Assembly (NCBI GenBank): GCA_025458915.1
Contig: JALORL010000001.1
Coordinates: 1-50,881 of the forward strand
Reading direction: 5' to 3'
Origin: Hydrogenophaga sp.
Lineage (GTDB): Bacteria; Pseudomonadota; Gammaproteobacteria; Burkholderiales; Burkholderiaceae_C
DNA length: 50,881 nt
Shown: piece by piece, positions 7,630 through 17,268 of the stretch
Layout of the letters: every line of letters starts with the position of its first letter
Position numbering within the stretch: position 1 is the stretch's first letter
The notes under the pieces: generated by a model
What the model saw: the letters and a program-made list of their open reading frames with translations, nothing else
The model's database searches: none
What the model was told of the DNA's origin: nothing
Translations under genes and position numbers: made by a program

Positions 7630-8001
7630 ATGCACTACACCATGCGACACCCTGCCCTCACCCTGAGCCTGATCGGCACCCTGAGCCTGCTGGTGGGTTG
7701 TGACGCACTGGGCGTCGAAACCGCCACCCAGATTGCTGCCAAAAAGGAGGCAGAGGCCCGCGCCATCGGGAGCGCCTGCCGCCACGCAGTCCGCAGCATC
7801 GAAGACTGCTTCAACAGCAATCCGCGGGCAGGCAAAGCAGCGGTGTTCGCCGGCTGGCGCGAGATGGACGAATACATGCGCGAGAACGCCATCATGGGCA
7901 TGCCTGGCAATCCGGGCAGTTCCGATGGAACAGCCTCCACCGCCGAACCCGGACCGGACAACCGGCCCGCGGAAGGGCGACCCGGGCCACGAAGTTCCTG
8001 A
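7630..8001 (+). CDS. Small predicted lipoprotein, unknown function
   Basis: A 123-aa protein with a signal peptide and lipobox (LSLLVGCD), so it is probably lipid-anchored in the envelope. The mature part has a short charged domain with two cysteines (ACRHAVRSIEDCFN) and GWREMDEYMRENAI, then a disordered Gly/Pro/Ser tail from about residue 90. No family was recognised. The start could also be the second Met four codons on. It is convergent with rlmD. Confidence 0.7.
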   Translation: MHYTMRHPALTLSLIGTLSLLVGCDALGVETATQIAAKKEAEARAIGSACRHAVRSIEDCFNSNPRAGKAAVFAGWREMDEYMRENAIMGMPGNPGSSDGTASTAEPGPDNRPAEGRPGPRSS

Positions 8002-8019
8002 ACGGCAGCCCTGGGGGCT

Positions 8020-9480
8020 TCAGGCGGCCGCCGGGTCGTCCTGCAGGTCAAACACCGCCATGCTTTCCACGTGCGCGGTGTGTGCAAACATGTTGATCAC
8101 ACCCGCCGCACTGCACCGGTAGCCCGCCTGGTGCACCAGCAGACCAGCGTCCCGGGCCAGCGTCGCAGGGTTGCAGCTCACATACACGATGCGGCGCGGC
8201 GGCTTCCAGTCGCCCCGGAGTTCGGGCTGCTGGTGCAGGTCGGCCAACGCCTTGGCCAGGGCAAAGGCCCCTTCACGGGGCGGGTCCACCAGCCAGCGGT
8301 CGGCGTGGCCGTCGCCCACCAGCGCTGCGGGCGTCATCTCGAACAGATTGCGGGCGGCAAAGGTGGTGGCACCCAAGGGTTCGCGGCGCCCCAGCTGATT
8401 GTGGGCCAGGTTCTCCCGGGAACGCGCCACCAGCGCTTCGCTGCCCTCAATGCCCAGCACGGCCCCGGCCTGCGTGGCAATCGGGAGCGTGAAGTTACCC
8501 AGACCACAGAACCAGTCGATCACGCGTTCGTGTTTCTGAGCATCCAGCAACCGCAATGCACGCGACACCAGTACGCGGTTCACAAACGGGTTCACCTGTG
8601 TGAAGTCGGTGGGCTTGAACGGCATGTTCAGGCCAAACTCCGGCAGGCTGTAGGACAACGCTGGCGATGCCTGATCCAACAGCCTCACCGTGTCAGGGCC
8701 CTTGGACTGCAACCACCATTGCACGCCATGCAGGGCAGCGAAGCTGCGCAGGCGATCCAGATCGGAGGACGACAGCGGCTCCAGGTGGCGCAGGACCAGC
8801 GCCGTCACGTCGTCGCCGCAGGCCAGTTCGATCTGGGGACAGGTTTCGCGCGCATCCAGACCGAACATCAGTTCACGCAGCGGCATGAGCATCTCGCTCA
8901 CATGCGCGGGCAACACGCGGCAGCTTTGCATGTCGGCCACATAGCGGCTTTTGCGCTCGTGAAAACCGATCAGCACCACGCCCTTCTTGTGCACATGCCG
9001 CACCGACAGTCGGGCGCGGTACCGGTAACCCCAGGCGGGCCCCTCGATCGGGCGCAGCAACATGTCTGCACGGACTTTTCCCAGGTGCCACAGGTTGTCC
9101 TCCAGGACGCGCTGTTTCACCGCCACCTGCGCGGAAGCGTCCAGGTGCTGCATCTTGCAGCCTCCGCAAGCGCCCGCATGCAGACCGAAGTGGGGACAGC
9201 CGGGTCGAACCCGCTGGGACGACTCCCGGTGCACCGCAGTCACCGTGCCGGCCTCCCAGTTGTTTTTCTTGCGGTGCACAGAAGCGCTGACCAGCTCGAA
9301 GGGCAATGCGCCTTCGATGAACACCACCTTGCCATCGGGGCGGTGTGCAATGCCCTGTGCCTCCATATCGAGGGACTCGACCGCCAGCCAGCCTTCAGGC
9401 AGGTCGGGCATTGCAGGGCTGCCAACACATGCGTTGGCGGGTTCGGATGGCAGCAAATCGGAATCGGTTTCAGAGGTCAT
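8020..9480 (-). CDS. rlmD: 23S rRNA (uracil(1939)-C(5))-methyltransferase RlmD
   Basis: SAM-dependent RNA methyltransferase of the RumA family, 486 aa. A TRAM-like N-terminal domain (about 30-85) is followed by the iron-sulfur cysteines Cys95, Cys105, Cys108 (ACGGCKMQH) and Cys187 (MQSC). The C-terminal Rossmann domain has [16 protein letters not shown] for SAM, DPPREG, and the catalytic cysteine in [11 protein letters not shown] at about 436. RlmCD-type enzymes are close relatives, but the cluster cysteines and length fit RlmD. The first 20 residues are weakly conserved, so the start could lie slightly later. Confidence 0.93.
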   Translation of the reverse strand: MTSETDSDLLPSEPANACVGSPAMPDLPEGWLAVESLDMEAQGIAHRPDGKVVFIEGALPFELVSASVHRKKNNWEAGTVTAVHRESSQRVRPGCPHFGLHAGACGGCKMQHLDASAQVAVKQRVLEDNLWHLGKVRADMLLRPIEGPAWGYRYRARLSVRHVHKKGVVLIGFHERKSRYVADMQSCRVLPAHVSEMLMPLRELMFGLDARETCPQIELACGDDVTALVLRHLEPLSSSDLDRLRSFAALHGVQWWLQSKGPDTVRLLDQASPALSYSLPEFGLNMPFKPTDFTQVNPFVNRVLVSRALRLLDAQKHERVIDWFCGLGNFTLPIATQAGAVLGIEGSEALVARSRENLAHNQLGRREPLGATTFAARNLFEMTPAALVGDGHADRWLVDPPREGAFALAKALADLHQQPELRGDWKPPRRIVYVSCNPATLARDAGLLVHQAGYRCSAAGVINMFAHTAHVESMAVFDLQDDPAAA

Positions 9481-9547
9481 TGCCCGATTGTCTCAGGCCG
9501 CCCCACCCGACAGGCCCGGGCCATCCCTCGGCGTTCCGTTCCCTTGT

Positions 9548-10333
9548 TCACTTCCAGGCACCGAGATACGCACTCCAGTGCATTTCGCTGGCGGCAAGTT
9601 CTGCAAGGGCGTGCTTCACAAAGGCGATTTCCTGTTCATACTCCGCTTCGGTGAAGCCACCGCGCATTTTCTGGAAGCGGCAATACACCAGATAGGTGTT
9701 CATGACGTCGGTTTCGCAGTACCGCCGGATGTCCTCCAGCTGCCCGGCCAGGTATTGGGCATGTACCTGTGAACCGTCCATGCCCAGCTTGCCGGGAAAC
9801 CCGAACAGCTTGGCCAGCGCATCCAGTGGCGCGTGGTTCTTGGGCGAATACATGGCCAGAAGGTCCATCAGGTCCAGATGCCGCAGGTGGTACCGGCTGA
9901 TGTAGTTGTTCCACTTGAACTCCCGATCCTCCTCCCCGAGGTCCCAGTACCTGCTGGCCTCCACACCATGCAGCAGACCTCGGTAGTGCAGCACAGGAAG
10001 ATCGAACCCGCCACCGTTCCAGCTCACCAGCTGCGGGGTGTGCTTTTCAATCGCATGAAAGAACGTCTGCACCACCTTGCCTTCGCTCTTCCCGTCCCGG
10101 TCCACGAAAGAATGCACCCGGATCCCGTCGGCATTGCGGAACACCACGCTGATTACCAGCACCCGCTGCAGGTGCAGGGGCATGAAGTCGCTCAGTCCCT
10201 TCTCCTGCCGTTCGGCCAGCCAGTCGCGGTGGAGCTGCTCGTCGGAGACGCTCGATGGCACACCGCGCAAGGCACGCAGGCCGCACAGGTCCGGAATGGA
10301 TTCGATGTCGAACACCATGACCGGCCAAACCAT
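9548..10333 (-). CDS. Predicted 3'-5' exonuclease, PolB exonuclease-like
   Basis: A 261-aa RNase H-fold exonuclease related to the proofreading domain of family-B polymerases. The DEDD residues are visible: Asp9 and Glu11 in VFDIESIPD, an Asp in SWNGGGFDLPVL, and a C-terminal Asp in RYCETDVMNTYLVY. Nucleic-acid repair or processing is a family-level inference; the substrate is unknown. An alternative start is the second Met five codons downstream. It lies between nlpD and rlmD, in the place where rpoS stands in many proteobacteria. Confidence 0.87.
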   Translation of the reverse strand: MVWPVMVFDIESIPDLCGLRALRGVPSSVSDEQLHRDWLAERQEKGLSDFMPLHLQRVLVISVVFRNADGIRVHSFVDRDGKSEGKVVQTFFHAIEKHTPQLVSWNGGGFDLPVLHYRGLLHGVEASRYWDLGEEDREFKWNNYISRYHLRHLDLMDLLAMYSPKNHAPLDALAKLFGFPGKLGMDGSQVHAQYLAGQLEDIRRYCETDVMNTYLVYCRFQKMRGGFTEAEYEQEIAFVKHALAELAASEMHWSAYLGAWK

Positions 10334-10363
10334 GGTCGAGCGCTTGGCCGGTGGCGGTGCGTT

Positions 10364-11299
10364 TCAGCGGCGCGGCAGGTGAATCAACGGATCCACCGGC
10401 TTGCCTTGACGGCGCACCTCGAAGTGAAGTTTCACGCGGTCGGTGTCGCTGCTGCCCATTTCGGCGATCTTCTGGCCCTGGCGCACTGCCTGGTCTTCCC
10501 GGACCAGCAAGGCCTGGTTGTGGGCATATGCGGTGAGGTAGGTGTTGTTGTGCTTGAGAATGACCAGGTTGCCATAGCCGCGCAGGCCCGCGCCGGCATA
10601 CACCACTCGGCCATCGGCTGCAGCCACCACCGGGTCTCCCACGCGTCCTGCGATCGAGACACCCTTGTTCCGGGCTTCGTCAAAGTTGGCCACGACCGCG
10701 CCCTGGGCTGGCCACACGAAGGTGATGTCGTCTGCTCCGGCGCTTTCGGCCTGCGGCGGGGTGGAAGCCGGTGGGGCGGTAGGCGTTACCGCACCAGCGG
10801 CCGTGGTGGCCGGTGGCAGTGGGACGGGTTCAGCCGAGTTAAGCGGCCGTGGCGCCACGGCAGCCGGCGCCAGCGGGGTGACCGACGCGACTCCGGGTGT
10901 TGCCGGGGCAGCCGCAACCTGCGCGGGAGATGTGGATGACGGAGGCTGCACCCGCAACACCTGCCCCACCTCCAGCACATTGGGGTTGGTCAGGTTGTTC
11001 CAGGTCTGGATGTCCCGCCAGCTCTGACCGCTGTCCAGGGCAATGCGGAACAAGGTGTCACCGGGTTTGACGGTGTAGAAACCGGCACGGCCGGCGTTCT
11101 CAGCGCCCGGCAGGGCTCTGACCTCGGAGGCCGCAGTACCGGTCCTGTCCTCGACTGGCGCTGGTGCGGCCGCGCGCCGCGTTGAACAGCCAGCCACCAC
11201 CAGCATGACCGCCAGCAAGCCGACAACCGTCGCACTTTGCCATGGCGACCGCACAGACTGGGTTTCCGGCCCTGTAGCCTGGCAAACACGCTTGATCAT
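10364..11299 (-). CDS. nlpD: NlpD-like LysM/M23 lipoprotein, murein hydrolase activator
   Basis: Envelope lipoprotein of 311 aa that in E. coli activates the amidase AmiC during cell separation. It has a lipobox (VVAGCS, about residue 37), a LysM domain (FYTVKPGDTLFRIALDSGQS), a Pro/Ala linker at about 130-200, and a C-terminal degenerate M23 domain. The zinc site is broken: the segment reads NKGVSIAGRVGD where active M23 enzymes have His and Asp, although AYAHN and LHFEVR remain. This matches the non-catalytic activator class. The start is the ATG behind GGTGGGAG; a GTG four codons upstream overlaps that site and is less likely. Confidence 0.92.
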   Translation of the reverse strand: MIKRVCQATGPETQSVRSPWQSATVVGLLAVMLVVAGCSTRRAAAPAPVEDRTGTAASEVRALPGAENAGRAGFYTVKPGDTLFRIALDSGQSWRDIQTWNNLTNPNVLEVGQVLRVQPPSSTSPAQVAAAPATPGVASVTPLAPAAVAPRPLNSAEPVPLPPATTAAGAVTPTAPPASTPPQAESAGADDITFVWPAQGAVVANFDEARNKGVSIAGRVGDPVVAAADGRVVYAGAGLRGYGNLVILKHNNTYLTAYAHNQALLVREDQAVRQGQKIAEMGSSDTDRVKLHFEVRRQGKPVDPLIHLPRR

Positions 11300-11403
11300 G
11301 AAAACTCCCACCTATTGCACCGGTGTGTCCTAAACGGGCACAACCAAAAAAAATCATGTTCGTTGCACGCCGCAACCGAAAGGACCAGGATGAGGCGAGG
11401 GTT

Positions 11404-12270
11404 TCACCCGATACCGGATTTTAGTGGCACGAAATGCACCACCTCCAGATCGGTGCGCACCACACCCCGGCTGGTCTTGTCGAGCACCACCAGGTTCTGC
11501 ACCCCGGCGGACGCCACCGCAGGAGCCACCAGCCGCCCCCCCACTGCCAGCTGATCGACCCAGGCTGCAGGGATGTCATTGCCTCCCGCCGCAGCGATGA
11601 TGGCTGCATAGGGCGCCCCTTTGGAAAACCCCAGCATGCCGTCACCAAACAGCAGATGGAGATTGGAGATCCGGAACGCCCGAAGGTTCTCCCTGGCCCG
11701 TTCGTGCAGACCACGAAGCCGTTCGATGCTGTACACCTCCGTTGCCACCCGGCTCAACACTGCCGCCTGATAACCACAGCCAGTCCCAATTTCCAGCACA
11801 CGACCCAACTTGCCCGGTTGATCGTGGCAAAGCAGTTCGACCATGCGGGCCACCACACTGGGCTTGGAGATGGTCTGTCCCAGGCCAATGGGCAGGCTGG
11901 TGTCCTCATAGGCCTGGTTGACCAGGGCGGTGTCTACAAAGCGATGTCGCTCCACACTGCGCAACGCTTCCAGCACCCCTCCATGCCGGATGCCCTGCGC
12001 TTCAAGCTTGCGCACCATGGCCAACCGGGCCGGCTGCAGCTCCATCCCCGTGGATGGGCGTACCGGAATGGGCGCCCTGGCAACGGCTGCGGCTGCTGGC
12101 GCCGGTTGCCCGGCGGGGCGTTTCACCGCAGAGGGGTCGGTCCGTGGATGCCCTGCTGCCCCCGCGCCTGGACCGCTCACCGGCAACCTGGCGGGGAATG
12201 AGGGCCGTGGTCTCTGGACACCCCCTGCTCCAGCCGACGGTGCGGAGCCGGCAGGCGGTTCGCGCTTCAA
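11404..12270 (-). CDS. pcm: Protein-L-isoaspartate O-methyltransferase (TTG start)
   Basis: Repairs isoaspartyl residues in damaged proteins by SAM-dependent methylation. Residues from about 80 on match the family: [20 protein letters not shown], a SAM motif [16 protein letters not shown], and GDGMLGF. The N-terminal 75 residues are a Pro/Ala-rich extension that makes the protein 288 aa, longer than the usual 210-220. The likely start is a TTG overlapping the surE stop (TTGA), preceded by GGGAG; no ATG fits before the conserved region except Met79, which would trim the extension. Translational coupling to surE is likely. Confidence 0.88.
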   Translation of the reverse strand: MKREPPAGSAPSAGAGGVQRPRPSFPARLPVSGPGAGAAGHPRTDPSAVKRPAGQPAPAAAAVARAPIPVRPSTGMELQPARLAMVRKLEAQGIRHGGVLEALRSVERHRFVDTALVNQAYEDTSLPIGLGQTISKPSVVARMVELLCHDQPGKLGRVLEIGTGCGYQAAVLSRVATEVYSIERLRGLHERARENLRAFRISNLHLLFGDGMLGFSKGAPYAAIIAAAGGNDIPAAWVDQLAVGGRLVAPAVASAGVQNLVVLDKTSRGVVRTDLEVVHFVPLKSGIG

Positions 12271-13070
12271 GCCGACTCCCTGCCGGTGTCGGTTGGGTGT
12301 TGGGACAACTGCGCTGCCACGGGCGCCCAGTAGGGCAAGCGGTCGTGGTCGGTAAGGTCGACCTGAAGCGGCGTGATGCTCGCATACCCTTGGGCAGTGG
12401 CATGGAAATCCGTTCCCTCTGCGTCGTCTTTCGCCGGACCCGCGCTGCCAATCCAGTACATCGTTTCGCCCCGCGGGTTGGTCTGGGCAATGACCTGCTC
12501 GGCCGCATGCCGGCGGCCCAGGCGGGCAACCTTGAAACCCTGGATGTCGTTCACCGGCCGGTTGGGAATGTTCACGTTGAGCAACCAGGGTTCGTGGCTT
12601 CGGGAAGTTCCCGAAAGCGACGGGAGCAGTTGCAGCACCAGCTGGCGTGCCTTGGAGGCTGCTGCATCGAGATGGGCCCACCCCTTTTCGGTCTGTGAAA
12701 AGGCGATGGCCGGAATACCAAACAGATAGCCCTCCATGGCCGCCCCCACGGTGCCGGAATAGATGGTGTCATCCCCCATGTTGGCACCGTTGTTGATGCC
12801 GGACACGACCAGGTCGGGGCGGTAACCCAGCAGCCCGGTGAGTGCGATGTGCACGCAGTCGGCGGGCGTTCCGTTCACATAACGGAAGCCATTGGAAGAC
12901 TGGTGCACATACAAGGGTGAATGCAGGGTCAGAGCATTCGATTTCGCACTGTTGTTGTGCTCGGGCGCCACCACCTCCACCTCCACTCCGGACAGGTCGC
13001 GCAAGGCCTCGTACAAGGCAACGATACCGGGCGCCTGGTAGCCATCGTCATTGGAAATGAGGATTTTCAT
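12267..13070 (-). CDS. surE: 5'/3'-nucleotidase SurE
   Basis: Metal-dependent survival-protein phosphatase acting on nucleoside monophosphates, 267 aa. The N-terminal [16 protein letters not shown] carries the metal-binding Asp-Asp. Further motifs are [13 protein letters not shown] and [20 protein letters not shown]. First gene of the conserved surE-pcm-nlpD order; its stop overlaps the start of pcm. Confidence 0.95.
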   Translation of the reverse strand: MKILISNDDGYQAPGIVALYEALRDLSGVEVEVVAPEHNNSAKSNALTLHSPLYVHQSSNGFRYVNGTPADCVHIALTGLLGYRPDLVVSGINNGANMGDDTIYSGTVGAAMEGYLFGIPAIAFSQTEKGWAHLDAAASKARQLVLQLLPSLSGTSRSHEPWLLNVNIPNRPVNDIQGFKVARLGRRHAAEQVIAQTNPRGETMYWIGSAGPAKDDAEGTDFHATAQGYASITPLQVDLTDHDRLPYWAPVAAQLSQHPTDTGRESA

Positions 13071-13163
13071 TGACGGGATTCTAGGTGCTTTGCCCTCTTC
13101 ACCCGGCCAGGGACGAGACCCACCAGCCGGTCGCACCGGGGACAAGCCTGGGACCCTTGGCGC

Positions 13164-13193
13164 TTGTTCAAGTGTCCCACCGCTCTCTATCAT
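13164..13193 (+). promoter_or_regulatory. Candidate promoter for the quinone oxidoreductase gene
   Basis: -35 TTGTTC (13164-13169), 18-bp spacer and -10 TATCAT (13188-13193) in the spacer between divergent surE and the oxidoreductase. Moderate match to sigma70. Confidence 0.45.
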
Positions 13194-13225
13194 GACCGGC
13201 TTTGAACCCGATACCGAGGTACGAC

Positions 13226-14221
13226 ATGGAGATGAAAGCTTGGCTGTGTGAGAACCCTGTGGGCGTGGATGCACTGACCTGGAAGACGCTGCCCATGCCG
13301 GTCCCGAAGAAGGGGGAGGTATTGATCGAAATCGAGGCCGCCAGTCTGAACTTCCCCGACCTGCTGATCGTTCAGAACAAATACCAAATGAAGCCCCCGC
13401 TGCCATTCGTGCCTGGCTCGGAATATGCCGGTGTGGTCCGCGCTTTGGGGGAGGGCGTCAGCCATCTGGCGGTAGGCCAGAGCGTTGCTTGCCTCAGTGG
13501 GACCGGTGGCTTCGGCACGCACACGCTGGCACCAGCAGCGCTGTGCATGCCATTGCCAGCCGGATTTCCAGCGGCAGATGCAGCAGCCTTCATCATGATT
13601 TATGCCACTTCCTGGCACGCCCTGATGGACCGGGGTGCACTGAAAGCCGGCGAGACCGTGCTGGTGCTGGGTGCAGCGGGCGGGGTGGGCACCGCAGCCA
13701 TCCAGATTGCCAAAGCAGCGGGCGCTCGCGTGATCGCGGCAGCCTCCACCGAAGACAAATGCGCCCTTTGCATGTCGATTGGAGCAGATGCAACGATCAA
13801 CTACAGCGTGCACACCCCCAAAGAGGGTTTGCGCGAAGCGATCAAGCAACTCACCGACGGCAAAGGACCCGACGTGATTTACGACCCGGTGGGTGGCGAC
13901 TTTGCAGAGCCAGCGTTCCGGTCGATCGCGTGGCGGGGTCGTTACCTTGTGGTTGGCTTTGCAAGCGGCCCCATTCCCAGCCTGCCACTGAACCTGACGC
14001 TCCTGAAGGGGGCCAGCGTGGTCGGGGTGTTCTGGGGTGACTTTGCACGCCGGGAACCCAGGGAAAATGCCGCCATGATGCAGACGCTGGCGGCCATGTA
14101 TGGCCGCGGGCAGATCAAGCCCGTGATTGACCAAACCCTGCCCATGGCCGACCTCAAGAAGGCCTATGCCGTGATGGGATCACGCTCCGTGAAGGGCAAG
14201 CTGGTGCTGGTCAACGGTTGA
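13226..14221 (+). CDS. NADPH:quinone oxidoreductase-like zinc-free MDR protein
   Basis: A 331-aa medium-chain dehydrogenase/reductase. An N-terminal GroES-like domain ([19 protein letters not shown]) is followed by a Rossmann domain with [20 protein letters not shown] and [11 protein letters not shown]. The structural and catalytic zinc cysteines of alcohol dehydrogenases are absent, which points to the quinone oxidoreductase branch; the real substrate cannot be read from the sequence. Start ATG (MEMKAWL) has GAGGT upstream; a TTG eight codons earlier is less likely. Confidence 0.88.
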   Translation: MEMKAWLCENPVGVDALTWKTLPMPVPKKGEVLIEIEAASLNFPDLLIVQNKYQMKPPLPFVPGSEYAGVVRALGEGVSHLAVGQSVACLSGTGGFGTHTLAPAALCMPLPAGFPAADAAAFIMIYATSWHALMDRGALKAGETVLVLGAAGGVGTAAIQIAKAAGARVIAAASTEDKCALCMSIGADATINYSVHTPKEGLREAIKQLTDGKGPDVIYDPVGGDFAEPAFRSIAWRGRYLVVGFASGPIPSLPLNLTLLKGASVVGVFWGDFARREPRENAAMMQTLAAMYGRGQIKPVIDQTLPMADLKKAYAVMGSRSVKGKLVLVNG

Positions 14222-14235
14222 ACGCCGGCATCACC

Positions 14236-14388
14236 TCAGCGGATGCCGAGGCTCCCTCCCAGCAAGCCCACCAGCCCGATCACGATGAGGTACAGCGCCA
14301 CGATGTAAGACAGAAGGCGGGGTACGACCAGGATCAGGAGTCCGGCGACCAGTGCCAACAAGGGAGTCAGGCTGAAGGTGAGGTTCAT
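14236..14388 (-). CDS. DUF3096-type 50-aa membrane peptide
   Basis: A 50-aa hydrophobic protein with two predicted helices: PLLALVAGLLILVVPRLLSY and IVALYLIVIGLVGLLGG. The pattern matches the short DUF3096 membrane proteins common in proteobacteria, which have no known function. It lies downstream of tRNA-His on the same strand but beyond that gene's terminator, so it probably has its own promoter. Confidence 0.75.
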   Translation of the reverse strand: MNLTFSLTPLLALVAGLLILVVPRLLSYIVALYLIVIGLVGLLGGSLGIR

Positions 14389-14442
14389 GGGTTCTCTGCG
14401 CGGATGGGTCCCCCGCCTGCGAACACATCGGGGAGCCCCAAG

Positions 14443-14474
14443 AAAAAACCCGCTGGTGCAGCACCAGCGGGTTT
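14443..14474 (-). terminator. Rho-independent terminator after tRNA-His
   Basis: On the - strand a 13-bp perfect stem (AAACCCGCTGGTG / CACCAGCGGGTTT) closes a 3-base loop and is followed by a T-run. It begins nine bases after the tRNA CCA end. Confidence 0.93.
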
Positions 14475-14482
14475 CGTGTTTC

Positions 14483-14558
14483 TGGGGTGGCTGATGGGAC
14501 TCGAACCCACGACGACAGGAATCACAATCCTGGACTCTACCAACTGAGCTACAGCCAC
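14483..14558 (-). tRNA. tRNA-His (anticodon GTG)
   Basis: Cloverleaf read on the - strand: acceptor GTGGCTG / CAGCCAC, anticodon loop TTGTGAT, T-arm GGGTTCGAGTCCC, discriminator C and encoded CCA. The base before the 5' end (14559) is G on this strand and would pair with C73, as required for the extra G-1 of tRNA-His. Confidence 0.97.
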
Positions 14559-14613
14559 CGCAAGCTCTCAATTATATCCCATGCCCAGGCCGGGATGACC
14601 CGACCGTCACGCC

Positions 14614-16530
14614 TTATTGCGGCACAGGGTCAGCCGGTGCAGCCACCAGGATGCGTGCCTTGAGGCGCTCCTTCAGCATCTCGTAGTAAGCCAAGCTCTC
14701 GGCCGCAGCCCACCACTGGTTGTATTGCTGTACCTCCTGGGCAAGACGAGCAGCGTCGCCCGGCTCGCGAGGCAGAACCTTGTCCACGCGCACCACGGCG
14801 TGGCCCTCTTCGCCCAGGCCGACACCCAGCCAGACGGGTACGGCATTCGGGTCCGCACTGAGGGCCGCCGTGAGCACTTGCGGCAGAACCCCCTGGGGCT
14901 GGTCGCGGGAGACCGTCAATGCCGCGCCAAGTTCGCGTGGCGTTTCGCCGCCCTTCCAGGCTTCCAGCTTCTTCTGACCTGCCTCCCGAGCGAGCTCGGT
15001 AGAGCGCTGGGCCACCAGGCGTTCCCGCACCGATGCCCTGACTTCCTCCAGCGGCAGCGTGCGCGAGGGCAGGTATTGCGTGACCCGGGCAGCCGTCAGT
15101 TGACTCGCAGCCGTTTCGATGGCTTCGGTGTTGCGCTTGCGCTCCGTGGCGTCGGGCGCGAACACCGCAGACAGCAGGTCCGGATGGGCCAGCGGCCCTG
15201 TCGGGGAAGCTGCCTGGCGGGTCACCGCCTTCGCGGTTTGAATCGCAAGCTTGAAGCGTTCGGCTGCCGGTTGCAGGCTGTCTGGCTGTTCATAAACCAG
15301 GTTGCTGAACGCTTCGGCGGACTCCGCGAACTCGCGCTGGGCCTGCTGCCGCTTGAGATCCCGCTCGATGTCTGCCCGCATCTCCTCGAAGCTGCGCTGT
15401 GGGGGGGCCTTGATGTCGGTGAGCTGCAGAATGTGGAAGCCGAACTCGGATTCCACCAGCTCAGAAATCTGTCCCTTCTGCATCGCGAACGCTGCATCCT
15501 CAAAGGGCTTGACCATGGCACCGCGCGCGAAGAAATCCAGATCGCCTCCCGCAACTGCCGATCCGGGGTCTTCGGACTGGGCCTTGGCGATCTCGGCGAA
15601 CCGCTCCGGATTGGCCTTGACTTCGGCCAGCACGCCCTCGGCGCGCTGGCGCACGGCACTCTTTTCATCGGCCGATGCACCTTGCGGCACCGTGAGCAGG
15701 ATGTGGCTTGCCCGGCGCTGCTCCTCTGCACTGGCGAGGCGTGCCGCATTCTGATCGTAATAGGCCCGAACATCTGCCTCATTGAGGACCACCGACCGTT
15801 CGAGGGTGGCAAGGTCGAGCACCAGATATTCCAGATCGACCTGCTCCGGGGCCTGGAAGAGAGCGCTGTTGGCGGAGTAGAACGCTTCGATTTCGGCGTC
15901 GGTGGGAGATACCTGCGAAGCAAAGTCGCGGGCGAGGAACTGCGCCACGCGAATCTCGCGGCGCTCGAAAAACGCATTCAGGGAAACGTTGGCCAGGGCT
16001 TCGGTGGCGAAGCTCGAGACCTGCAGGCCCTGAAGCACCTGCCGCTGGGAAAGCTCTGAACGCACGCCGGCTTCGTACATCTCGGGGGTCAGGCCCTGCC
16101 GCGCCAGCAGGGTGCGGTATGCCTCCACATCGAGACTGCCATCGGGTTTGCGCAGCGCTGCAATGGTTTCATTGCTTTGCAGATCCTGCGCCAGGCGCCG
16201 GTCACTGGTGTACAGGTTGAGGTCTTGAGCTGCTGCGGTCAATACGCGCTGGCGAACGAGACGCTCCAGCGTGGCGTAGCGGGCTTGGGGACTGTCAAGC
16301 AAGCGGGCATCCAGCGTCGGCATGGCGTCGCGCAGACGCTGGGATTCCCGCTGGTGGGCCAGGTCCCATTCCTGCTGGGTGATCTCTTCGCCGTCCACAG
16401 TGGCCACCGGCTCGCCACTTTCGTTGAAGCGGGTGTAGCCCTCGATTCCGAACAGCACGAAAGAGGGAATGATCAGAACCAGCAGGAAGCCCATCAGGTA
16501 CTTCTTGTGGTTGCGGATGGATTCGAACAT
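14614..16530 (-). CDS. ppiD: Peptidyl-prolyl cis-trans isomerase PpiD / SurA N-domain protein
   Basis: Membrane-anchored periplasmic chaperone near the Sec translocon, 638 aa. A short cytosolic N-terminus (MFESIRNHKKYL) precedes one helix (MGFLLVLIIPSFVLFGIEGY), a SurA-like N-domain with VDGEEITQQEWDLA, and a central parvulin domain (ASHILLTVPQ to FGFHILQLTDIK). The rest is helical. Length fits PpiD (about 620-640). The start gives the family N-terminus, although its ribosome site is weak. It follows hup and tRNA-Val, an order common in Burkholderiales. Confidence 0.94.
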   Translation of the reverse strand: MFESIRNHKKYLMGFLLVLIIPSFVLFGIEGYTRFNESGEPVATVDGEEITQQEWDLAHQRESQRLRDAMPTLDARLLDSPQARYATLERLVRQRVLTAAAQDLNLYTSDRRLAQDLQSNETIAALRKPDGSLDVEAYRTLLARQGLTPEMYEAGVRSELSQRQVLQGLQVSSFATEALANVSLNAFFERREIRVAQFLARDFASQVSPTDAEIEAFYSANSALFQAPEQVDLEYLVLDLATLERSVVLNEADVRAYYDQNAARLASAEEQRRASHILLTVPQGASADEKSAVRQRAEGVLAEVKANPERFAEIAKAQSEDPGSAVAGGDLDFFARGAMVKPFEDAAFAMQKGQISELVESEFGFHILQLTDIKAPPQRSFEEMRADIERDLKRQQAQREFAESAEAFSNLVYEQPDSLQPAAERFKLAIQTAKAVTRQAASPTGPLAHPDLLSAVFAPDATERKRNTEAIETAASQLTAARVTQYLPSRTLPLEEVRASVRERLVAQRSTELAREAGQKKLEAWKGGETPRELGAALTVSRDQPQGVLPQVLTAALSADPNAVPVWLGVGLGEEGHAVVRVDKVLPREPGDAARLAQEVQQYNQWWAAAESLAYYEMLKERLKARILVAAPADPVPQ

Positions 16531-16588
16531 GCCTGGATACCCTGAAACAAACGGGAGTCGCCTGCGCTGTGGCCGACTCTGCAAACAT

Positions 16589-16616
16589 AAAAAAAGGCGA
16601 ACCCTGGTTCGCCTTT
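16589..16616 (-). terminator. Rho-independent terminator after tRNA-Val
   Basis: On the - strand AAAGGCGAACC pairs with GGTTCGCCTTT (11 bp) around a 2-base tip, followed by T7 including stem bases. It starts seven bases after the tRNA and separates hup-tRNA-Val from ppiD. Confidence 0.92.
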
Positions 16617-16622
16617 CCGGTG

Positions 16623-16698
16623 TGGTGGGTGCTGACGGGGTCGAACCGCCGACCTACGCCTTGTAAGGGCGCCGCTCTACCAACTGAGCTAAGCACCC
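16623..16698 (-). tRNA. tRNA-Val (anticodon TAC)
   Basis: - strand cloverleaf of 76 bases: acceptor GGGTGCT / AGCACCC, D-arm with AGCTCAGTTGGTAGAGC, anticodon loop CTTACAA, T-loop GGTTCGACCCC, discriminator A and encoded CCA. It lies 22 bases after the hup stop, so it is probably co-transcribed with hup. Confidence 0.97.
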
Positions 16699-16720
16699 CA
16701 CCTGAAACCTGCGGATCGCA

Positions 16721-16993
16721 TCAGTTCAGCGCGTCCTTGAGGGCCTTGCCCGGGCGGAACTTTGGAACCTTGGCGGCCTTGATTTTAATCTCGGCGCCGG
16801 TGCGGGGGTTGCGGCCCTTGCGGGCAGGGCGCTTGGTGACTGCGAACGAGCCGAAACCCACCAGGGAAACCGTTCCGCCCTTCTTGAGGGTGGTACGGAT
16901 GGCGGTGATGGTGGAATCCAGCGCACGCGTGGCAGCCGCCTTGGAAATGTCGGCGTGCTTGGCGATGTGTTCGACGAGTTCGGTTTTGTTCAC
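16721..16993 (-). CDS. hupB: DNA-binding protein HU (GTG start)
   Basis: Histone-like nucleoid protein of 90 aa, the normal HU length. [20 protein letters not shown] begins the dimerisation helices. The DNA-bending arm is [20 protein letters not shown], and the C-terminus is [16 protein letters not shown]. The start is GTG (GTG AAC AAA) behind GAGGGG, chosen because it reproduces the family N-terminus M/VNKTEL. The beta form is favoured by its usual neighbours (tRNA-Val, ppiD). Confidence 0.95.
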   Translation of the reverse strand: MNKTELVEHIAKHADISKAAATRALDSTITAIRTTLKKGGTVSLVGFGSFAVTKRPARKGRNPRTGAEIKIKAAKVPKFRPGKALKDALN

Positions 16994-17268
16994 AAATAGC
17001 CCCTCTTGGATTGATTGGAGACGGGAAGTATCCGGGTGGAATGGATCTGCGCCCAAGGCGCGGTGGCAACCATTGACAGGACCCGTGCGCCCAGCCTGGC
17101 TGGGCCACGGCGGTCAGGCCACGTTCTTCAACGCCGCCCGATTAGACCCACGGGCCACAGCGGCTGTCAATACGGCTGCGCCCCATTGCCCACCGCCAGG
17201 CCGCTGCCGGCACGAAACGCGAGATTCTAGTCGCATTCATGGGGCAGGCCTTCGACCGCTCCACGCGA

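Noticed and set aside
8071..9654. A 527-codon + strand frame opposite rlmD
   Set aside because: Compositional shadow; the rlmD frame carries cluster cysteines, SAM motif and catalytic Cys.
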